64,000 nucleotides of DNA. It comes from Actinomadura montaniterrae (GTDB lineage Bacteria > Actinomycetota > Actinomycetes > Streptosporangiales > Streptosporangiaceae). The notes beneath the pieces are model-generated. The model was not told the DNA's origin, searched no databases, and saw nothing but the letters and a program-made list of their open reading frames with translations. The stretch spans positions 1 to 64,000 of the forward strand of contig NZ_WBMR01000031.1 in the NCBI RefSeq assembly GCF_008923365.1, in the 5' to 3' direction. The position numbers were made by a program, and so were the translations under genes. Positions 58,473 through 64,000 of this stretch are shown here, one piece after another. Numbering within the stretch: position 1 is the first letter of the stretch; the number at the start of each line of letters is the position of its first letter.

Positions 58473-60071
58473 ATGAGCGGACGATCGGAGTTCGGGCGGC
58501 GCACCGCGTCGGCCGCGCGGGCGGGCGGGATGTTCGTCCGCAGCGGGCTGTGGCGCCCCGGACCGCCGCTCCGCGTCGCCCGGCAGCTCGGCGCGCTGCG
58601 CCGGTGGGGCACCCTGCTCGGCGGGACGGTCGCGTCCGCCGCCGCCCGCGACCCCGACGTCACCGCGATCGTCGACGACCACGGCGAGCTGACGTACGGG
58701 CAGGTCGACGCCCGCACCGACCGGCTCGCCGCCGCGCTCCGCCGGATGGACGCGGAGCCGCGCGTCGCGGTGCTGTGCCGCAACCACCGCGGCATGGTCG
58801 AGACGCTCGCCGCGTGCGGCAAGGCCGGCGCGGACCTGATCATGCTGAACACCGGGATGAGCACCGAGCAGCTCGTCGCGGTCGTCCGGCAGCAGGAGGC
58901 CGGCGTGGTGATCGCGGACGCGGAGTTCGGCGCGTTCCTGTCCGCGCTGCCGAAGCGGGTCCGGGCCGTGACCGCCGGGTCGCCGGACGCGGAGCTGGAG
59001 ACGCTCATCGCGACGGCGCCCGCCGGGCCGGTGGAGCCGCCGGCCCGCACCGGCCGGACGATCGTGCTCAGCTCCGGCACGACGGGCCGCCCGAAGGGCG
59101 CCGACCGCCGCTCCCGGCCCGGCCTGCAGCCGCTCGCGTCGATCCTGTCCCGCATCCCGTACCGGGTACACGAGCGGATGTTCATCGAGGCGCCGCTCTT
59201 CCACACCTGGGGATACGCGATGCTGCAGATCGCGGTGTCGCTGCGCGCCACGATCGTGCTGCGCGCCCGGTTCGACCCGGAGGCGACGCTGCGCCAGGTG
59301 GAGGCGACCGGCGCGACGGCGCTCGTCGCCGTCCCCGTCATGCTCCAGCGGATCATGGAGCTGCCGGACACCGTCCGCGCGAAGCACGACACGTCCGCGC
59401 TGCGGATCGCCGCCGTCAGCGGGTCGGCGCTGCCCGCGACGCTCGCGACCGCGTTCATGGACGCGTTCGGCGACGTCCTCTACAACCTGTACGGGTCGAC
59501 GGAGGCGTCCTGGGTCACCATCGCCACCCCCGCCGACCTGCGCGCCCGCCCCGACACCGCGGGCACCCCGCCGCCCGGCACCCGCGTCGCGATCTACGAC
59601 GACGACGGCCGCCCCGTCCCGCCCGGCACGACCGGGCGCATCTTCGCCGCGAACGAGCTGCTCTTCGCCGGCTACACCGGCGGCGGCGGCAAGGAGATGC
59701 GGGACGGCCTGATGAGCCTCGGCGACCTCGGCCACCTCGACGCCGACGGGCGGCTGTTCGTGGACGGCCGCGACGACGACATGATCGTCTCCGGCGGCGA
59801 GAACGTCTTCCCCAGCGCGATCGAGGAGGCCATCGCGGCGCTGCCGCAGGTCCGCGAGGTGGCGGTGACCGGCGTGCCGGACGCGGAGTTCGGGCAGCGG
59901 GCCGCCGCCTTCGTCGTGGTCCGCGACGGCGCGGCGCTCGACGCCGACACCGTCCGCGCGCACGTCCGCGACCGCCTCGCCCGCTTCGCCGTCCCCCGCG
60001 ACGTCCACTTCCTGGACGCCCTACCCCGCAACCCCACCGGCAAGGTCCTCCGCCGGTCCCTGCGGTATTGA
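58473..60071 (+). CDS. Acyl-CoA synthetase (FadD-type, AMP-binding)
   Basis: A 532-residue ANL-superfamily ligase. Motifs: P-loop SSGTTGRPKG (200-209), YGSTEASWVTIA, GRDDDMIVSGGENVFPSAIE and the catalytic lysine K524 (NPTGKVLRR). The N-terminus has an additional 45 residues of Arg-rich sequence. Activates a fatty or related acid to the CoA thioester. A GGGAG site precedes the ATG. Likely controlled by the upstream PucR regulator. The stop is directly followed by the dispersed repeat copy B. Confidence 0.92.
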   Translation: MSGRSEFGRRTASAARAGGMFVRSGLWRPGPPLRVARQLGALRRWGTLLGGTVASAAARDPDVTAIVDDHGELTYGQVDARTDRLAAALRRMDAEPRVAVLCRNHRGMVETLAACGKAGADLIMLNTGMSTEQLVAVVRQQEAGVVIADAEFGAFLSALPKRVRAVTAGSPDAELETLIATAPAGPVEPPARTGRTIVLSSGTTGRPKGADRRSRPGLQPLASILSRIPYRVHERMFIEAPLFHTWGYAMLQIAVSLRATIVLRARFDPEATLRQVEATGATALVAVPVMLQRIMELPDTVRAKHDTSALRIAAVSGSALPATLATAFMDAFGDVLYNLYGSTEASWVTIATPADLRARPDTAGTPPPGTRVAIYDDDGRPVPPGTTGRIFAANELLFAGYTGGGGKEMRDGLMSLGDLGHLDADGRLFVDGRDDDMIVSGGENVFPSAIEEAIAALPQVREVAVTGVPDAEFGQRAAAFVVVRDGAALDADTVRAHVRDRLARFAVPRDVHFLDALPRNPTGKVLRRSLRY

Positions 60072-60073
60072 TT

Positions 60074-60210
60074 GCATTGCCCTTGGCGTCAGGCCCTGGG
60101 GGGCCTTCCTTCGGCGGGCAAAGCGGCGATCGCTGCATCGCTCCGACTCGCCCGGGGGGCTCGCTGCGCGATCAGGTTCTCGCTTCGCTCGAACCTGGCT
60201 TCGCACGCGA
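60074..60210 (-). repeat. Dispersed structured repeat, copy B
   Basis: Reverse-oriented second copy of the element at 34860-34994. The equivalent first hairpin is CAGGTTC/GAACCTG, two paired substitutions away from copy A, and the second is AGGCCC-CCCA-GGGCCT. It fills the space between the acyl-CoA synthetase stop and the HATPase gene, and its 5' part provides the last codons of the HATPase reading frame. Confidence 0.9.
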
Positions 60211-60600
60211 TCGGACGGGGTCCTCCTCCTGGGCGACCTCGAACCAGAGGCGGGTGCGGCGGGGGGTCTGGTCGAGGCCCCATTCGTCGGCGAGGGCGTC
60301 GATGACGGTGAGGCCGCGGCCGTGGTCGATGCGGCGGCGGCCGTGCAGGTCGTCCTGGACGGGGCCCTCGTCGGACACCTCGACGCGCAGCCGCCGCCCG
60401 TCGGTCTCGACCGCGACGGTGATGGCGCCGCTGCCGTGCAGGACGGCGTTGGCGATCGCCTCGGCGGCCATCAGCTCGACGTCGTCGAGCAGCTCGTCCC
60501 GCGCGACGACCTTCGCGGCCAGCTCGCGCACGGTCCGCCGCGCGCGCCGGCCCTCCGCCGGGTCGCCGGCGAAGCCGAACGGTTCGCCGAGCCGTTCCAT
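60172..60600 (-). CDS. HATPase_c protein, anti-sigma/serine kinase (RsbW-like)
   Basis: A 142-residue GHKL ATPase of the RsbW/SpoIIAB-like type. The N-box is [16 protein letters not shown], the G1 box DEGP and the G2 box [16 protein letters not shown]. In actinobacteria such proteins bind a sigma factor or phosphorylate an anti-anti-sigma protein; no partner is seen nearby. Its last codons ([13 protein letters not shown]) are encoded by repeat copy B, so the C-terminus may be a recent addition. ATG 60600 is chosen; a GTG 9 bp upstream is possible. Confidence 0.8.
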   Translation of the reverse strand: MERLGEPFGFAGDPAEGRRARRTVRELAAKVVARDELLDDVELMAAEAIANAVLHGSGAITVAVETDGRRLRVEVSDEGPVQDDLHGRRRIDHGRGLTVIDALADEWGLDQTPRRTRLWFEVAQEEDPVRSRAKPGSSEART

Positions 60601-60977
60601 CCCAGTCACCGCATCACCACATCGAATCGGAAGCGCACTGCAATCATTCACCTGCGGTGCGTGATCGGGCAATGCGCCGGACGAGTCGATCCGCGTCTTT
60701 CCGGGACGCGCCCGCCGGACCGGGCGCCGCGCGCCGCGTCGGGGACGCGCGTACCCCGGCCGGGACCGGTCCAACGCCCGGTCATCGACCCCTCCGCGGG
60801 AGCCTACGGTATGGATCACCGTGCCATCGCCGCCTTGCGAAAATGGTGAACGGCGGTGCGCGCACCACTCATCCGCCTGCAGAACCGGGCGGTGAACTGA
60901 TCGTTCGAACGTACGGCACGGGCCCGCGCGCGCCCCCTAGCGTCGGCGTCACGCGACGGACGGCGAAGGGTCGGGCT
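60601..60977. other. Gap between HATPase and acyl-CoA dehydrogenase
   Basis: 377 bp with no convincing gene. A perfect CGTTCGAACG palindrome (60902-60911) and a TAGCGT -10-like sequence (about 60941) lie upstream of the acyl-CoA dehydrogenase and probably mark its promoter. A 12-codon ORF at 60811-60849 ([12 protein letters not shown]) has a GGGAG-like site but nothing else in its favour. Confidence 0.5.
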
Positions 60978-62189
60978 ATGACGTTCTCACTGGACCTCGA
61001 CGAGGAGCTCCTCCAGGTCCGCGACTGGGTACACGGGTTCGCGAAGGACGTGATCCGGCCCGCGGCGGCGGAGTGGGACGAGCGGGAGGAGACGCCCTGG
61101 CCGATCCTGGAGGAGGCGGCCCGGATCGGGCTGTACTCGCTGGACTTCTTCGCCGCGCAGTCACTGTCGGCGTCGGGCCTCGGCATCCCCGTCGCGTTCG
61201 AGGAGCTGTTCTGGGGCGACGGCGGCATCGGCGAGGCGATCGCGGGCACCGGGCTGGCGGCGGCGGCCGTCGCGACCAGCGGGACGCCCGAGCAGGTCGA
61301 GGAGTGGCTGCCGGCGATGTTCGGCACCCCGGACGACGTCGCGGTCGCGGCGTTCTGCTCGTCGGAGCCGGGCGCGGGCAGCGACGTGTCGGCGATCCGC
61401 ACCACCGCCGTGTACGACGGGGCGAAGGACGAGTGGGTGCTGAACGGCACGAAGACGTGGGCGACGAACGGCGGCATCGCGGGCGTCCACGTCGTCGTCG
61501 CGTCCGTGGACCGGGAGCTCGGGTCGCGGGGGCAGGCGAGCTTCGTCGTCCCGCCGGGGACGCCGGGGCTGGAGCAGGGGCAGAAGTTCCGCAAGCACGG
61601 CATCCGGGCGTCGCACACCGCCGAGGTGGTGCTGCGGGACGTGCGGGTGCCGGGCCGCTGCCTGGTCGGCGGCAAGGAGCGGCTGGACGAGCGGCTCGCG
61701 CGCGCACGGGAGGGCCGCCGGGGGCGCGGGCAGGTGTCGATGAAGACGTTCGAGGCGACCCGTCCGGCGGTGGGCGCGTCGGCGGTCGGGATCGCGCGCG
61801 CCGCCTACGAGTACGCGCTGGACTACGCGCGGGAGCGCGAGCAGTTCGGCAAGAAGATCGGCGACTTCCAGGCCATCGCGTTCAAGCTCGCGGACTGCAA
61901 GACGGCGATCGACGCGTCGCGGCTGCTGGTGTGGCGGGCGGCGTGGATGGTGGCGCGCGGCATGCCGTTCGACAACGCGGAGGGGTCGATGGCGAAGCTG
62001 GTGGCGAGCGAGACGGCGGTGCGGGTGACCGACGAGGCGATCCAGATCCTCGGCGGCAACGGCTACACCCGCGACTACCCGGTGGAGCGCATGCACCGCG
62101 ACGCGAAGATCTTCACGATCTTCGAGGGGACGAGCGAGATCCAGCGGCTCGTCATCGGCCGCGCCGTCACCGGCCTCCCGGTCCGCTGA
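60978..62189 (+). CDS. Acyl-CoA dehydrogenase
   Basis: A 403-residue flavoenzyme of standard length. FAD-binding and substrate motifs: [80 protein letters not shown], and the catalytic Glu E383 in [11 protein letters not shown]. Oxidises an acyl-CoA to the trans-2-enoyl-CoA; an electron-transferring flavoprotein is needed. Isolated gene in this window; chain length cannot be read. Confidence 0.94.
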   Translation: MTFSLDLDEELLQVRDWVHGFAKDVIRPAAAEWDEREETPWPILEEAARIGLYSLDFFAAQSLSASGLGIPVAFEELFWGDGGIGEAIAGTGLAAAAVATSGTPEQVEEWLPAMFGTPDDVAVAAFCSSEPGAGSDVSAIRTTAVYDGAKDEWVLNGTKTWATNGGIAGVHVVVASVDRELGSRGQASFVVPPGTPGLEQGQKFRKHGIRASHTAEVVLRDVRVPGRCLVGGKERLDERLARAREGRRGRGQVSMKTFEATRPAVGASAVGIARAAYEYALDYAREREQFGKKIGDFQAIAFKLADCKTAIDASRLLVWRAAWMVARGMPFDNAEGSMAKLVASETAVRVTDEAIQILGGNGYTRDYPVERMHRDAKIFTIFEGTSEIQRLVIGRAVTGLPVR

Positions 62190-62398
62190 CCCGGCGCCCC
62201 GGGCCGGACCGGAACACTCACCCGGGCGCACAAAAACGGCGGATTCTCCGTGTCCGGGGCGCAATCGCCGGACGCTCCCGCCGTGTCACCATCCGTTACG
62301 TCAGCGTTCGTTGCCCGGCGGCTGGCCGTACAGGGGGTGCCGCCCGCCGGGGGCCGCCTCTGGCTCCGGATCGGGGCCCACCCCCCGGAGGTGCACCC

Positions 62399-63535
62399 GT
62401 GAACAGCACTGAGATCGCGTGGGCCGCCGTCCTCGCCTGCACCGCGCAAGCCGTCTACTTCATCGCGTTCGTCCTGTTCAAGACCGCCGTCGGGCGGATC
62501 GGCCCGATCGGCGGCCGGCGGCCGCTGCACGGCGCGGCGCTGCTGCTGCGCAGCCCCCGCTGGGTCGCCGGGGTCGGCGTCATCCTGGCGGGGTTCGCGC
62601 TGTTCGCGGGCGGGCTGATCGGCCTGCCGGTGGTCGCGGCGCTGCCCGCCTACGGGCTGAGCCTCGCGCTGCTCCTCGTCGTCGGGATGAGCGGGTTCGG
62701 CGAGCGGCCCACGTCCCGGGAGTGGCTGGCCGTCGCCATCACCGTCGCCGCGATGATCACGGCGGCGCTGTCGGTGCTGCCCGCGCGGGGCGAGACGCTC
62801 GCCGCCGCCCTGCACCGGCCGGACGGCGCCGCGGCGGCGCAGGCGCTGCCGCTGTGGAAGGCGGGGCTGGTCTTCGTCCCGTCGCTGGGGCTGCCGCTGT
62901 GGATGTTCTTCGTCCGGGACCGGCCGGTCGCCGGGCGCCACGCGCGGCCGATCACCGGCATCGCCTACGGGCTCGGCGCGGGCGTCCTGCTCGGCGCCAC
63001 GGAGGTGTTCGGGCAGGGCATGGCGATGATGCTGGCCGGGCACCGCGGCGCGGCGGTGCTGGCGACCCCGCACCCGTACCTGTTCGTGCTGGCGGGCGTG
63101 CTCGGGCTCGGCCTGCTGTCCATCGGCCTGCAGCGCTGCCGGCTGACGATCATCGTCACGGTCGTGACCGTGACCGCGAAGACGCACCTGCTGCTGTCGG
63201 CGACCCTGCTGTACGGGGAGCCGTGGCCGCACGCGCCGGCGCTGTTCCTGCTGAGGGTCGCGGGCGTGCTGTTCGCCGTCCTGGCGCTGCTGGCCTTCCC
63301 CCGGCACGAGCAGCGCTCCGCGCCGCGCCCGGTCCGCCGCGCCGAACCCGCACGTCAGGTGGGGTGGACGGCGCCGGGCGGGACCGGCCGTTACGCCAGG
63401 ACGCCCGCCCGGTTCCCGGACGGCCCGTCCGTGCGCCCGGGCACTCCGCCGGCGAGCCCGCCGCCCGCCGGGTGGCCGATCGTCCGGCCCGTCCAGCCGC
63501 CGGACGGGCAGGTCCGCTTCCCCGCGAACGGGTGA
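62399..63535 (+). CDS. Multi-pass membrane protein, DMT-like
   Basis: A 378-residue integral membrane protein with nine or ten helices (AWAAVLACTAQAVYFIAFVL first) resembling the DMT/EamA fold, followed by a Pro/Arg-rich cytoplasmic tail from about 305 (PPASPPPAGWPIVRPVQPPD). It is not clearly a known exporter. GTG start supported by CCCGGAGG at 8 nt. The 209 bp upstream are without a gene. Conserved membrane proteins of this shape are common in actinobacteria, function unknown. Confidence 0.75.
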   Translation: MNSTEIAWAAVLACTAQAVYFIAFVLFKTAVGRIGPIGGRRPLHGAALLLRSPRWVAGVGVILAGFALFAGGLIGLPVVAALPAYGLSLALLLVVGMSGFGERPTSREWLAVAITVAAMITAALSVLPARGETLAAALHRPDGAAAAQALPLWKAGLVFVPSLGLPLWMFFVRDRPVAGRHARPITGIAYGLGAGVLLGATEVFGQGMAMMLAGHRGAAVLATPHPYLFVLAGVLGLGLLSIGLQRCRLTIIVTVVTVTAKTHLLLSATLLYGEPWPHAPALFLLRVAGVLFAVLALLAFPRHEQRSAPRPVRRAEPARQVGWTAPGGTGRYARTPARFPDGPSVRPGTPPASPPPAGWPIVRPVQPPDGQVRFPANG

Positions 63536-63539
63536 ACCG

Positions 63540-64000
63540 TCACGGGACGGGCGTCCAGGCGGTGGTCTCCAGACGGCCGGTGTTGCCGAGGTCGAGGGGC
63601 CCGTTGGCCGGGACGACGAGGACGGGCCGCCCCGGCGCCGGGCGGACCTCCAGGTAGCTGCCGTTGACGGCCGGGATCGCCGACTCGGTCACGAGGTTGC
63701 GCCACACGATCCCGATGCGGGCCGCCTTGCCGGGCTCGACGATCACCGGCTTCGGCCCCGCGTCCTTGATCTGGCGCGTGCCCTTGACGGTCCGGACGTC
63801 GAACGGCTGCCGGTTCTCGTCGAGGACGCGCAGGGCCGGGTAGCCGTTCAGCCGGTACGGCCGCGTGCCGCAGTTGCGGAGTTCGACCCAGGTCGCGCGC
63901 AGGCCCATGGCGGCGTCGGGCCGGTCCATGGAGAGGCTGACGCCGTCGGCGGAGCAGGCCGTCGAGGGGTTCGGTGTCGGGGAGGCGATGGTCGGCGCCG
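63540..64000 (-). CDS. DUF4232-domain secreted protein, C-terminal part
   Basis: The visible 152 codons encode the C-terminal part of a DUF4232 protein: CSADGVSLSMDRPDAAMGLR, then ATWVELRNCGTRPYRLNGYP, with the Cys pair (CSAD and NCGT) that forms the expected disulfide, and VEPGKAARIGIVWRNLVTES. DUF4232 is a beta-sandwich found outside the cell, often on lipoproteins. The N-terminus with signal peptide and linker (SPTPNPSTA precedes) lies beyond the right edge. Confidence 0.87.
   Translation of the reverse strand, partial: APTIASPTPNPSTACSADGVSLSMDRPDAAMGLRATWVELRNCGTRPYRLNGYPALRVLDENRQPFDVRTVKGTRQIKDAGPKPVIVEPGKAARIGIVWRNLVTESAIPAVNGSYLEVRPAPGRPVLVVPANGPLDLGNTGRLETTAWTPVP

Noticed and set aside
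60811..60849. 12-codon [15 protein letters not shown] as a leader peptide
   Set aside because: Too short to judge, no attenuator-like hairpins follow, and no regulatory amino-acid run.

Overview
The window is chromosomal DNA of a very GC-rich actinobacterium. Evidence: strong G/C bias at third codon positions, frequent GTG starts and two TTG starts, 4-bp ATGA/GTGA stop-start overlaps, many promoters close to the start codon, and a dense mix of TetR/MarR/PucR/PaaX/LuxR regulators with acyl-CoA and MFS genes. A Thermomonosporaceae/Streptosporangiales (Actinomadura-like) host is my inference; nothing in the window proves the genus. I see no rRNA, tRNA, CRISPR array, integrase, transposase, phage gene or large biosynthetic cluster.

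Layout. 1-5.1 kb: start of an IclR regulator divergent from a D-serine-dehydratase-like PLP enzyme, a TetR/MFS efflux pair, and a GAF-LuxR regulator. 5.1-8.4 kb: two translationally coupled acyl-CoA synthetases that share an operon with that LuxR gene, preceded by nested GGGGTAG palindromes. 8.6-14.2 kb: methyltransferase, ECF41-like sigma factor divergent from an azoreductase, a membrane protein, an ABM-truncated-haemoglobin fusion, and a copper-type operon (membrane protein, YcnI, CopC). 14.3-18.4 kb: a cobalamin riboswitch heads class Ia nrdAB, followed by a gene made of 16-residue repeats and a strong terminator. 18.4-23.6 kb: aldo/keto reductase with divergent XRE regulator, EamA exporter plus LysR, and a MarR/metallo-hydrolase pair around a 44-bp inverted repeat. 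23.6-29.6 kb: large DUF4132 protein, superoxide dismutase behind a Fur-type 7-1-7 site, thioesterase, amino-acid permease. 29.7-39.8 kb: HxlR/SDR pair, PaaX with acyl-CoA dehydrogenase and crotonase, cytochrome P450 with Zn-alcohol dehydrogenase, 2-hydroxyacid dehydrogenase, DUF2568 and nitronate monooxygenase.

39.8-45.3 kb: a membrane-anchored HTH protein whose outer domain is a catalytically dead copy of the active NlpC/P60-like protein encoded divergently beside it; then a membrane protein and a MarR regulator divergent from a metallo-hydrolase/MFS pair. 45.3-49.2 kb: homogentisate catabolism (hmgA, an unassigned gene, fahA, overlapping by 4 bp) with a MarR gene. 49.3-57 kb: pyruvate-oxidase-type ThDP enzyme, AraC/VOC pair, NarL-type two-component system, membrane protein, TetR/MFS efflux pair. 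57-64 kb: PucR regulator and acyl-CoA synthetase linked by a recurring CCTGACAA half-site, HATPase, acyl-CoA dehydrogenase, multi-pass membrane protein and a DUF4232 fragment.

How it fits together: the region is dominated by locally controlled catabolic and detoxification cassettes (fatty acyl or aromatic acyl-CoA, homogentisate, nitronate, copper, superoxide, drug efflux), most with a divergent regulator and a visible palindrome between the two genes. The items that most deserve follow-up are a dispersed, structured repeat of about 135 bp present twice in opposite orientation with compensatory changes in a hairpin, the HTH-pseudoenzyme/active-enzyme pair, the unassigned gene inside the homogentisate operon, and the nested operators.
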